A stretch of 64,000 bases of DNA, taken from the NCBI GenBank assembly GCA_026645575.1, contig JAPKMW010000063.1:1-64000 (forward strand), in the 5' to 3' direction. The DNA is from Caldilineaceae bacterium. Lineage in GTDB: Bacteria > Chloroflexota > Anaerolineae > Caldilineales > Caldilineaceae. The position numbers and the translations under genes were made by a program. The notes under the pieces were generated by a model. That model worked only from the letters and a program-made list of their open reading frames with translations. It was not told where the DNA came from and made no database searches. Below, piece after piece: positions 40,279 through 48,624 of this stretch. Every line of letters starts with the position of its first letter. Within the stretch, counting starts at the first letter, position 1.

Positions 40279-40367
40279 GAGTAGACCACACCCCACGCGC
40301 AAGCGCGTAGCGTGACTTTGGACTACGCGTTTGCCTTGGGAAGGGACGACCTGACTGTGGACTACTG
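40279..40367. mobile_element. MITE-like element, CAGTAGTCCGCA family, copy 4 (reverse)
   Basis: In reverse orientation it reads CAGTAGTCCACAGTCAGG ... GCGTAGTCCAAAGTC ... GTGTGGTCTACTC. Flanked by TTTAT (40274-40278) and TTTAC (40368-40372), a near-match 5-bp duplication. The right duplication contains the TAA stop of the SMR-like gene. About 15 bp longer than other copies because of an internal palindrome (CGCGCAAGCGCG). Confidence 0.72.
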
Positions 40368-40368
40368 T

Positions 40369-40680
40369 TTACGAACGTAAGACGATAATGCCGAGAAAGA
40401 CCAAAGTAAGCCCCGCCATCTTCAGCGGACTAAAGCCTTCACCCAGCAAGAAGACCCCCAGCGCCAGGGCGGTGATGGCTTCGATGCCTAAGACGATGAT
40501 GTAGGTGATGGTCATCGATCCGTGGCGCATGGCGACGGTTTGCAACAGCGCGCCCAGGGCAAAGAGCGCCAGTACCAGGGCGGTGGGGCCGCCACGGGTT
40601 AACCCTTCCGATAATTTCATATAATAGCCGCCTATGCTGTAACTGAGTGCCGCCACCACTAAGAGAAGCGTTGTATTCAC
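40369..40680 (-). CDS. SMR/EamA-type small membrane protein lacking the SMR glutamate
   Basis: 103 residues from GTG 40680, which has AGGAG 7 nt upstream; longer in-frame versions add a non-membrane N-terminus. Four transmembrane helices in SMR order: 'TTLLLVVAALSYSIGGYYMKLSEGLTRGGPTALVLALFALGALLQTVAMRHGSMTITYIIVLGIEAITALALGVFLLGEGFSPLKMAGLTLVFLGIIVLRS'. It aligns over its whole length with EmrE ('AEVIGTTLMKFSEGFT'), but the essential membrane Glu14 of SMR pumps corresponds to Tyr here. A proton-coupled drug exporter is therefore unlikely; a guanidinium-type, lipid or metabolite role, or a partner subunit, is possible. The stop codon lies in a MITE target duplication. Confidence 0.8.
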   Translation of the reverse strand: MNTTLLLVVAALSYSIGGYYMKLSEGLTRGGPTALVLALFALGALLQTVAMRHGSMTITYIIVLGIEAITALALGVFLLGEGFSPLKMAGLTLVFLGIIVLRS

Positions 40681-40822
40681 GATTTTGCTCCTTTGCTGAA
40701 ACGAACGGAAAGGCTCTCCCGCAGGAGGGTTACTGGTTTTAGTATCGCTGAAAGATGAACGAAATTCCACCGCCTTTTCTATCAAATCGTGCTTGCATGC
40801 TTGCAAGTTTCTCGGTATGGGT

Positions 40823-40903
40823 AATACTACAGCGAATGAAGGCAGGAATGGATTTACGGCCAAGCGCTTTATCCGTTCCCGCCTTCATCCGCTGTAGTGT
40901 CTT
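40823..40903. repeat. Inverted repeat, ACACTACAGCGGATGA family, copy 2
   Basis: Left arm AATACTACAGCGAATGAAGG (from 40823), right arm ending CCTTCATCCGCTGTAGTGT (to about 40900), several mismatches, 17-bp loop. It starts a few bases after the stop codon of the 40907-45679 gene, the same placement as copy 1 at 38257-38324. It overlaps the region upstream of the SMR-like gene. Confidence 0.75.
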
Positions 40904-40906
40904 AGT

Positions 40907-43900
40907 TTATCTGGTCACCAGCGGCAGGAAGAGCCGTTGGCTACCCGTGGACACACCATCACCGACGACAACAGTTCCTTGCGTTGCGGTGTCCATGACA
41001 TCGCTGTAGGTATAGCTGCCGTTGGTGGTGACTTTCACCTTGTAGCTCTGGCCGGCGCTCAGGACGCCGCTGTTCCAGGCGCTACCGGTGACGCCATGTT
41101 CATCCAGATCCACATTGACAAACTCGATGACATCGCCCGCTTTGGCATTGAGTGTAGCCGGTTGGAAGCCATTCTCGGTGAGCAAGACCTGGTGGGTCGC
41201 CGCTTCGGCAATAGCCGGGCTGAGGGCAATATTCATGTTGAGCGGTGTCGTGCTGGCATCAATATCGTCGCTGCGGTAGGGTTGATAGCCATCACGTACA
41301 ACATCGAGACGATAGGCGCCAACATTGGCACTGTAGCTGTACTTGCCATCAGCAGCCGTCACTTGCGGGTTAGGCTGGCCCGATTGGCTGGTTGACCAAG
41401 CGGTGAAGAAACGCTGCCCACTACTGCTGGCCTGCTCAACAACGACCGCCACACTGGCGCCAGCCAAGGGTTGGCCGGTGACACGGTCACTGATCACGCC
41501 GGCGCTGCTGGTCGCAATAGCGGTGCTAAAGCGGTTCTCCGTTGCACCATTACCGACTAGCAAGCCAAAGGTTCCCGTTGCCGTAATGCCGGCGCTCTGC
41601 ACTGCGCCAGGGTCCGGCATTACCACCAAACCTTGGTAGGTGCCGTCGCCATTCTCATCGGTCAAGGAGGAGAGCAATACGTCTTCAAAAGTAACCTTGA
41701 AGTATTGATTCAAGTTACCCGTGCCGGCGTTGAGGCTGACCTTGTAGCTTTCGCCACTGCGGACAAAGGTGCCAGTTTGCGTAGCGCCAAACGAGTAGCC
41801 CAAGATGGGCATGGCATACGAACGGCCATTGCTGTCCACAAAGCAGACGCTCAACGGGTCGAAGGGCAAAGAGGGATTCACCAACAGCGTGAGTTTGCCC
41901 GTGGGCAGACCGCTGGCCGAGTCACGGGGAGAGGTGATCGACGCATAGCGGGCGCTGATTTCATGGAGACCAGCGGCGAGATTGGCATTGTAGACAAAAT
42001 TGCCGTTGGCATCACTAGTGACTTCCGCCACTTTCAGCAGACCAATCAGGATGGCGATGATCTGGTTCGGCGCCGCCCGGCCACGCAACTGGAGGCTCAT
42101 CCGGTTGGTGACAGCCGGTCCGCTAATGATGCGATCCATGCACGAATCGTCGGTGTAATCCATAAAGGCGCCGATGATGGGCGAACTGAGCAGCCCACGG
42201 GCCGTGGCGCGGCTCTCGTTGTTACTGGTATCATTGTCGCCTTCCAGCGTTACTTTGGCGACGCCGGTGTACTCGGCAACAGCTTGCGCTGCCGAAACCT
42301 GACTGGTCAGCGTGCAGGTGATACAACCATACCAGCCCAACACGACCGAGTAGAGGTTCTCCTGCTCAATAAAGGGCAGAATCATGCTCAGCTTGTCAAA
42401 GTTGAAGGAGATGCTCTCGCTTTTGATCCCCGGCGCCCGCACGATGGCCGGCGGCACGCCCCGGAACTTTTCGGGAATCTGGAACTCAAGCAGGGCGTTG
42501 TTGGCGCCGGTTTTCCCAATGTTGGCAACGTCGATCTTGAACAACTGAATCTCAAAGTTGCCCAGTTTGTCGGCGGCAGCCGCTTGCAGACCAGGGTCTT
42601 GTTTGGCGATCGGTTGGCTGTTAGCGCTCAGTTGCACGGCCAGATCCGCGGCATTGCCGTCATAGGTGCGATAGTGATCCTCGGTTTCGCCAACGCGGAA
42701 CGGCTGGGCATAACCACGCCCGTCGCCATATTGGATGTTGGCAAAGTTGAGCGTCTTGTTGGACGGGCGGTCGCTTAGGGTAAAGCGCACCCAGGTCGGG
42801 CGGTTTGCCAACTGCGCCGGCCAGGGGACCCGCTGGGTGGCAATGTTGGGCAGGTTATGCAAGCCGGCGCCCAGCCCCACCACATTGATCGGGAAGTCGA
42901 TCAGGATATGCTCGACCACGGCGTGGTTTTGGCCCTGGGGGTCTTGGCAAGTAAAGCCGTCGGCCCAGTCGCCGTCGCGGTTGGCATCCAGCCAGACATT
43001 GAGATAGGCGGGCGTGCCTAATTGTTGGAAGTAATTCACGGCAACCGGTGCAATGGCGACCTGGACATCCGCCGCGGCCGGTTGGCAGTTCGCCAGGTTG
43101 CGCAGGCGGGAGCCATCGTCAAAGCGGTCGTTGTCGGGGTCGTTGGCCGGCGGGACAATGTTGTTGAGCGGGTCCTGGTCGGGGCCGACATCGGCGTCGA
43201 TTTCGCGGCTGACCCGTTGGCCCAGATGGAAGGGGCGCGGGTGCAGGTGGCGTGGCCCTTGCGGTTGACCGGTGGCCGGGTCAAAGACTGTTGGGAAACC
43301 AGCGGGCGTATTCGGATAGGCGGCCATTGCTGCGCCAAAGTGATTGGTGCTGTCCGGCGCATCGCCCAAGTCGCTGGGGCGCATGGTCGGGCTGATCGGC
43401 ACATTGCCATGCAGTTTGGGGAAGAGCGCCGCATCCGGGCAGTCACCGCTGTTGTCCAGCAGGATACAGTAGCCCAGTTGCGCTATTGGATCGCTGTCAC
43501 TGCCGATGGGTTGGTCGCTTTCGTCAGCCATGCGCAGCACCGTCGCAAAGGGTTTTGTTTCGCCGGGCTTTAGGGGCAATTCCAACAGCTTAATCGGTTT
43601 GCGGGGCAGAGTTGTCGTTGTTACCGCGCTGGCGGCAAGGTCGGTCATGGCGCCACCCAGCGGCTTTTGGTAGATGCCAATCGTGGCGGAGACCGGGTGC
43701 CGGTTATGAACCGTGCCACTGATAGGCAAGTGGATCAGATCATCCCAGTCGGTCGGGTTGTCGATGGGCGCCAGTTCGACATCAATGTTGCTCTCGTCAT
43801 AGCCAATACACTTGGCGGTGAAGGTATCCGACGCCGTCACGACCGCGCCGTCTTGGGGTTTGGCCTGCGCCGTGTTGGTAAAGGTCATCGTCTGCTGGTT

Positions 43901-45679
43901 CGGTTGGCAGAGGGCAAGCACGCGCACCTGGAAGGTGAACTTGATTTCGGCGTTGGGCGCCAGCGAACCTTGCCACTTCACCACCTGCTGCGGCGGTGTT
44001 GCTCCACTAGGCGGAATCACCTCCAGTTGGGCTTGTAAAGGGCCAGCGCCGCCGGTTGGGCTTTCGACAATCACATATTCAATAGTACCGCCATTGATGG
44101 TTGGGTAGACAATCAATGGATAGGGCAACACATCACGCATGCGTACTTGCATGGGCTGGGCGCCGCCGTTTTGGCGTAGGCGGATCTGATAGGTGACGTA
44201 GTCGATCCATTCCACTGGTTCACCGTCGGTGATAACCTGCTTCAAGATTTCCAGCGTGCCGGTGGAAGTTGCCGGGGCGGAGCGCTGCAAAACATCTTCG
44301 GTTTCGCCATATTGGAAAACCTTGAAGGTTGGGTGTTCGGGATGGGGGCCGCGCCCATCGGGCAAAGCTGTGCCGCTGGTCGGTTGCACTGCCGGCGCTT
44401 CGCTCAGGGTAAAGCGCATCCAATGGCGACCGACGCCGGTGCTGTTGAGGACTTTTTCGGTGGGAATCGAAAAATCGAAGGAGCCGCCAGCCGGGATGGC
44501 TGTCATATCGATGATATAGTTTTGCACAATCCATTCGTAGCTGGCTTGGGCCGGTTGATCTTCATCGCGTTGGCATTGACCGAGGTCGCCCCAGTCGCCA
44601 TCGCGGTTGCCGTCAAACCAGACGTTGAGATACATGCGGTTGAGGGTGGCGTTGGCCGCTTTGCTCACCCGCACTTCGAGTTGGGTCCGTTCACAGTTGA
44701 AGAAGCGGAGCGTGCGGTTGCGCCAGCCATCATCGGCGCGGTCATTGTCGGCCACGTCGGCAACATTGCCCGTGACGGTATTGCGCAAAATGTTATTGCG
44801 CGGCGCGTCCTGGTCAGGTCCCTGGTCGGCTTCGCCTTCACGGGAGAGGAAGTTGCCGAGCCAGCCTTCCATGCTCTGGTTGTTGTGGCGTGGACCAGCG
44901 GGTTGATTGGCCGGGACATCGCGCACGGTGGGGAACTGGCCCAGAATGCCGCCAGGGTAAGCCGTGTTGTTAATGCCATGATGGTTGGTGCTGTCCGGTG
45001 CGTCACCCAGGTCGGGGCGAGGCTGGCCTTCGTCAGCCGGCAGGGTGTAGGTGAGGATCAACTTCGGGCCACGATCAGCCGCTTCGCCGGTCTCGCGGGA
45101 ATGGGCAGCCTTGAGATCGCCGCCATTGCCGCGCAACACCAGCCCTTCATTGGGCAGCGTGCCATTATGCCAGGCTTGCACCAGCGGAGCGACATTCCAG
45201 GTAACCACCGAACTGTCATCCTTGCCGGTGCTGGTGACGGTTTTGAACTGCCCGCTCCAGGTGTAGGTGACAGGCGTCGAGCCGGTGAGCGTCTCCTCTT
45301 CCCAGGCGCCGGCCACGCGACCGACTTCAATCTGGTTAGAGCCGGTGTAGACGCCGGTAAAGTCGAGTTGCAGGTCGGCGGCGTTGATCACCGCATCGAC
45401 CGGCAACACGGAAAGGTCAAACTTGATCAGGGTGAAATGGACATTGGGGTGGCCCATCCACAAAAAGCCGTCATCAAAATTGGTGTTGGGCGAGCCGGGC
45501 TGGGTGCGGGCGTCGTCGGTTGGGTCGAGGGTGACGGTGTTGGCAGTCGCTTCGGCTTTGCCCACGGCTGCTGGTGCGGCTTGCACCGTCGCCAGCGGCA
45601 TGAACGAGGTAACGAGAATCGTGAGGACGATCAGCCAGTGGATCGTCCGTCGGGGTGGTGATAAAACCAGGTGTCTCAT
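40907..45679 (-). CDS. Giant secreted multidomain protein (DNRLRE, two GEVED modules, cupredoxin-like) with LFLPLV tail
   Basis: 1,590 residues. Signal peptide 'WLIVLTILVTSFMPLATVQAAPA'. A DNRLRE-type jelly-roll follows ('DPTDDARTQPGSPNTNFDDGFLWMGHPNVHFTLIKFDLSVLP', about 30-200), then two GEVED-containing modules, each starting 'LGDAPDSTNH.G' and ending 'GETED' (about 220-470 and 775-1040), separated by a DUF11/Ig-like segment. More Ig-like strands follow, then a carboxypeptidase-regulatory-like domain ('GVISDRVTGQPLAGASVAVVVEQ') and a cupredoxin-like end ('TENGFQPATLNAKAGDVIEFVNVDLDEHGVTG'). In the latter the usual Cys and second His are absent ('SYTYSDVMDTATQG'), so copper binding is doubtful. 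Tail 'QRLFLPLVTR'. AAGGAG precedes ATG 45679. Likely an exported surface or matrix protein. Confidence 0.87.
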   Translation of the reverse strand: MRHLVLSPPRRTIHWLIVLTILVTSFMPLATVQAAPAAVGKAEATANTVTLDPTDDARTQPGSPNTNFDDGFLWMGHPNVHFTLIKFDLSVLPVDAVINAADLQLDFTGVYTGSNQIEVGRVAGAWEEETLTGSTPVTYTWSGQFKTVTSTGKDDSSVVTWNVAPLVQAWHNGTLPNEGLVLRGNGGDLKAAHSRETGEAADRGPKLILTYTLPADEGQPRPDLGDAPDSTNHHGINNTAYPGGILGQFPTVRDVPANQPAGPRHNNQSMEGWLGNFLSREGEADQGPDQDAPRNNILRNTVTGNVADVADNDRADDGWRNRTLRFFNCERTQLEVRVSKAANATLNRMYLNVWFDGNRDGDWGDLGQCQRDEDQPAQASYEWIVQNYIIDMTAIPAGGSFDFSIPTEKVLNSTGVGRHWMRFTLSEAPAVQPTSGTALPDGRGPHPEHPTFKVFQYGETEDVLQRSAPATSTGTLEILKQVITDGEPVEWIDYVTYQIRLRQNGGAQPMQVRMRDVLPYPLIVYPTINGGTIEYVIVESPTGGAGPLQAQLEVIPPSGATPPQQVVKWQGSLAPNAEIKFTFQVRVLALCQPNQQTMTFTNTAQAKPQDGAVVTASDTFTAKCIGYDESNIDVELAPIDNPTDWDDLIHLPISGTVHNRHPVSATIGIYQKPLGGAMTDLAASAVTTTTLPRKPIKLLELPLKPGETKPFATVLRMADESDQPIGSDSDPIAQLGYCILLDNSGDCPDAALFPKLHGNVPISPTMRPSDLGDAPDSTNHFGAAMAAYPNTPAGFPTVFDPATGQPQGPRHLHPRPFHLGQRVSREIDADVGPDQDPLNNIVPPANDPDNDRFDDGSRLRNLANCQPAAADVQVAIAPVAVNYFQQLGTPAYLNVWLDANRDGDWADGFTCQDPQGQNHAVVEHILIDFPINVVGLGAGLHNLPNIATQRVPWPAQLANRPTWVRFTLSDRPSNKTLNFANIQYGDGRGYAQPFRVGETEDHYRTYDGNAADLAVQLSANSQPIAKQDPGLQAAAADKLGNFEIQLFKIDVANIGKTGANNALLEFQIPEKFRGVPPAIVRAPGIKSESISFNFDKLSMILPFIEQENLYSVVLGWYGCITCTLTSQVSAAQAVAEYTGVAKVTLEGDNDTSNNESRATARGLLSSPIIGAFMDYTDDSCMDRIISGPAVTNRMSLQLRGRAAPNQIIAILIGLLKVAEVTSDANGNFVYNANLAAGLHEISARYASITSPRDSASGLPTGKLTLLVNPSLPFDPLSVCFVDSNGRSYAMPILGYSFGATQTGTFVRSGESYKVSLNAGTGNLNQYFKVTFEDVLLSSLTDENGDGTYQGLVVMPDPGAVQSAGITATGTFGLLVGNGATENRFSTAIATSSAGVISDRVTGQPLAGASVAVVVEQASSSGQRFFTAWSTSQSGQPNPQVTAADGKYSYSANVGAYRLDVVRDGYQPYRSDDIDASTTPLNMNIALSPAIAEAATHQVLLTENGFQPATLNAKAGDVIEFVNVDLDEHGVTGSAWNSGVLSAGQSYKVKVTTNGSYTYSDVMDTATQGTVVVGDGVSTGSQRLFLPLVTR

Positions 45680-45819
45680 TGTATACTCCTTGTCCTCGCA
45701 ATGGAAGACGATAAACGTAGACTGTTGTCGAGCTTGCTGCGGCAACGTTGGTTACGCTACCTGTTGCCATTATAGAGGAAGCCGTTGCCCCTTGCTGGCA
45801 ATTACGGCGGCGAATCGCC

Positions 45820-46410
45820 TCATAATCGACTCAAATTGTTATAGGCTTTTTTAGTTGCCAACTTCTGGCGCAATTCAAGGCTGCTGATGGCGATAGTATA
45901 AAAGATGAGATCCGCCGCCACTTTGCCGATCATCACTGCCCAATGCACACCAGGGACCAGATGCATTGCCAGCGCCAGGAGCGCCGGGCGCACGAGAAAG
46001 GGATCGACCAGTTCGGCAGGGCCAAATTCTACTACTAGAGTACGCAATATTTGCGTCAAAAATCCTATCGTTTGTCTGACAGATGTTAGACGGGCCATGA
46101 TTCGCGCTTGCCAGCCGCGCTCTAACCGACGGTTGGGTTGACTATTCCTTAAAGAAAGCGATGGCTGTGGTCGTTGGTTGCACCATTCTTGTATCATCAT
46201 CGCCAGATAAAAACCGACCACTTCGCACCATGTACCGACCAAGGCCGTAACCGCCAAGCTTTGGTCGAACTGCCAGGCCAGGGTTGTCCCCAGGATAGCT
46301 GCGGTTGTACCGGTCACCTCCGCCGGTAAATAGCGCTTAAGCCAACCAATCACTTTTCGTGTAAACCAGGGGTTTGCCTGTGGTTGTGGTGCATGGATCG
46401 CTAGTTGCAT
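45820..46410 (-). CDS. Conserved hypothetical membrane protein
   Basis: 196 residues with about four hydrophobic segments: 'YLPAEVTGTTAAILGTTLAWQFDQSLAVTALVGTWCEVVGFYLAMMIQEWC', a basic cytoplasmic loop 'RRLERGWQARIMARLTSVR', 'FLTQILRTLVVEFGPAELVDPFLVRPALLALAMHLVPGVHWAVMIGKVAADLIFYTIAISSLELR'. The motif 'LVVEFGPAELVDPFLVRPALL....GK..ADL.FY' resembles a conserved membrane family of unknown function in several phyla (recollection). No transport signature. AGGAG lies 6 nt before ATG 46410. Downstream of it is the giant secreted gene, same direction but 140 bp away with different role. Confidence 0.72.
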   Translation of the reverse strand: MQLAIHAPQPQANPWFTRKVIGWLKRYLPAEVTGTTAAILGTTLAWQFDQSLAVTALVGTWCEVVGFYLAMMIQEWCNQRPQPSLSLRNSQPNRRLERGWQARIMARLTSVRQTIGFLTQILRTLVVEFGPAELVDPFLVRPALLALAMHLVPGVHWAVMIGKVAADLIFYTIAISSLELRQKLATKKAYNNLSRL

Positions 46411-46528
46411 AACCGACTCCTATTTGGGTTACTCATCTACATGTGGGTCAGAGTTGGTTTCATTCTAGAGGGGCAAGTGGGGCGATGCAACCGCAAAAGT
46501 GTCAAAAAGAGGAGAGATTGTCCCACAA

Positions 46529-46558
46529 TATCACCGCGAATCATGGGATTAGCGAGTC
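46529..46558. repeat. Solo half of the TATCAC...GGGATTAGCGA element
   Basis: TATCACCGCGAATCATGGGA then TTAGCGAGTC matches the left arm of the 55305-55375 inverted repeat. It is the only recognisable feature in the 325-bp gap 46411-46735 apart from the terminator at 46681. Confidence 0.55.
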
Positions 46559-46680
46559 ACTTCAGGAGAAAAATTGACTAAACGAAAATGCAGGAGATTA
46601 ACACAAAAACACGAATCCTCTGAATAGTCCAAGAGCGGGAACGTCAACTATACTGGTTGGAACAACGGGAACTGCTGTAA

Positions 46681-46727
46681 TGGGTCAACGTTGCCCCAGA
46701 TCCGGCAAAAGTGCAAACGTTGACCCA
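46681..46727 (-). terminator. Hairpin after the ThDP-enzyme gene
   Basis: TGGGTCAACGTT (46681-46692) and AACGTTGACCCA (46716-46727) form a perfect 12-bp stem 9 bp downstream of the minus-strand stop at 46736. Confidence 0.6.
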
Positions 46728-46735
46728 AAACCGGC

Positions 46736-48370
46736 CTATCCCTTTGCCGGGCGATTGCGCGGCAGGAAGTAGAGCGACCAGGGCGCCGGCATCTCGCCCA
46801 CCGGCACATCGATCAAGGTAGGGCGTTGGGCGGCAAAGCCTTGTTGGATGGCGGCCTGCAACTCAGCGGGCGTGTGGGCGCGCAGACCGAGGACGCCAAA
46901 AGCTTCGGCCAGCTTGACAAAGTCGGGGTTGTCCAGATCCGAGGCAATGACCCGTCCCCCGTGATCCTTCTTCTGCATCCGCTGCACATTGCCATAGGCG
47001 CCATCGTTGAAGATGACATGCACCAGGTTGATCTTATGCTTGACCGCAGTGGAAAGCTCTTGCACATTAAACATAAAGCCGCCGTCGCCAGAGATCGAAA
47101 GAACTTCTTTACTGGGGTGCGCCACCTTGACGCCCAGCGCCGTGGCATAGCTCCAGCCCAACGTCCCCTGATAGCCGGGTGAGATATAGGTGCGCGGCTC
47201 GTAGATCGGCAACTCGGTGCGACTAACATAGCCCACCTGTGTCAAGTCATCGACAAAGTAGCCGTCATCCGGCAGAACGGCGCGCATGGCCTTGAGAAAG
47301 GAGACTTGCGGCTCCACGGCAGCGATGCGTGGTTCAAGTTCTGCCTGAATGTCTTCCATTTCGGCCGTGCGTGATGGGCGGGAAACGCCCCGTTGCTTCA
47401 AGGCGGCCACCAGCGCCGGCGTCACCTCTTCACAGCGGGCGACAAAGCCAACCGTCGGCGGCTTGACCCGGTAATGTTCTTCAGGGTCAATATCGACGCG
47501 GATGATCTTCAGTTTGTCATCCGTCCCCCAATTGGTCATGGGACGGGTCAGGCGACTCCCCAGCGTCACGACCACATCGGCCTTTTCCCACAGTTGATGA
47601 CCGGCTGTGGTGCGAATGGAGAGCGGGTGACGGCTGCTCAGAACGCCATGTCCACTGCGCCCTGAGACCACCGGCGCTTGCAACAGTTCGGCCAGTTCCT
47701 GTACGGCGGACGCGGCGTCAATGGCGCCCAGGCCAACGAAGATGAGTGGATTTTCGGCTTTTGCCAGCAACTCCGCCGCTTCATTGATTTTGTCGATGTC
47801 AACCGGCGGGTAGCGGAGGGTGTAATCGACTTTGGTTAAGTCGACTTCGGTTTTCTGCGCCAACACATCGGGGGCGCACTCCAACCCCACCGGGCGCGGG
47901 CGACCGGCGTTGAGTTGGCGGAAGGCTTCGGCAACAAGGGAGGGGGCATCGGCGGGTGTTTCGATCCGGTCGGCCCACTTAGTCAGCGTGCGGAGGATTT
48001 CGATCTGGTTGGGGATCTCATGTAACAGGCCATACCCCTTGTTGATCGAATCCGATTGAATCTGCCCGACCAGACAGAGGACTTTGGCGTTGGTGCTGTA
48101 AGCCGTCGCCAGGGCCGCCGTGGCATTGAGAAAGCCCGGCCCCGGCACCACGCTACAGACGCCCACCTTGCCCGTGGCGAGGGCATAGCCCAACGCCATA
48201 TAGGCCGCGCCTTGTTCGTGACGGCTGTGAATAACGCGAATCTTGTCGCGATTGTCATAAAACGCATTAAACAGGTGGTCATTTTGCACGCCCGGCAGTC
48301 CAAAGACGGTATCAACGCCGTGGGCGATCAACGATTGCACAATTGCTTCACCACCACTAACCTTTGCCAT
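46736..48370 (-). CDS. Thiamine diphosphate-dependent enzyme (acetolactate synthase/decarboxylase-like)
   Basis: 544 residues, three domains. The N-terminal PYR domain is 'GEAIVQSLIAHGVDTVFGLPGVQNDHLFNAFYD' with catalytic Glu in 'SRHEQGAAYMALGYA'. The central domain is 'AENPLIFVGLGAIDAASAVQELAELLQAPVVSGRSGHGVLS'. The C-terminal PP domain has the ThDP/Mg motif 'SISGDGGFMFNVQELSTAVKHKINLVHVIFNDGAYGNV'. ThDP enzymes of this group decarboxylate 2-oxo acids, forming acyloins or aldehydes; related proteins are annotated as acetolactate synthase-like or guanidino-oxopentanoate decarboxylase. The absence of a small regulatory subunit gene argues against a biosynthetic IlvB. GGAG precedes ATG 48370. 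Divergent from the 48625 oxidoreductase. Confidence 0.9.
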   Translation of the reverse strand: MAKVSGGEAIVQSLIAHGVDTVFGLPGVQNDHLFNAFYDNRDKIRVIHSRHEQGAAYMALGYALATGKVGVCSVVPGPGFLNATAALATAYSTNAKVLCLVGQIQSDSINKGYGLLHEIPNQIEILRTLTKWADRIETPADAPSLVAEAFRQLNAGRPRPVGLECAPDVLAQKTEVDLTKVDYTLRYPPVDIDKINEAAELLAKAENPLIFVGLGAIDAASAVQELAELLQAPVVSGRSGHGVLSSRHPLSIRTTAGHQLWEKADVVVTLGSRLTRPMTNWGTDDKLKIIRVDIDPEEHYRVKPPTVGFVARCEEVTPALVAALKQRGVSRPSRTAEMEDIQAELEPRIAAVEPQVSFLKAMRAVLPDDGYFVDDLTQVGYVSRTELPIYEPRTYISPGYQGTLGWSYATALGVKVAHPSKEVLSISGDGGFMFNVQELSTAVKHKINLVHVIFNDGAYGNVQRMQKKDHGGRVIASDLDNPDFVKLAEAFGVLGLRAHTPAELQAAIQQGFAAQRPTLIDVPVGEMPAPWSLYFLPRNRPAKG

Positions 48371-48624
48371 AAGAATTTCTCCATGATTTGATCGGATTTA
48401 CCAAGCGCACGGCGGGCGCCGGCTGGACTGGGAGTGCTTCCCGCAGAAGGGGCAGGATGCAGAAAAAGGCTGCTTTGCGTAAATCCTACAGAATTGATTG
48501 TCGTGTACACCCATTATCAGCGGGGAAAGCAATCTTGTCAATCAGCGGCCATTTGCATTCTTGCTATCTTCTGTTCGATAATAAAGAAGCAAGAGAACAA
48601 AATCAAATTGTAAAGGGTAATGAC

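Noticed and set aside
44312..45661. Long plus-strand reading frame (449 codons) antisense to the giant secreted gene
   Set aside because: No RBS or family-like sequence; it mirrors the codon bias of the minus-strand gene, which has a signal peptide and recognisable domains.
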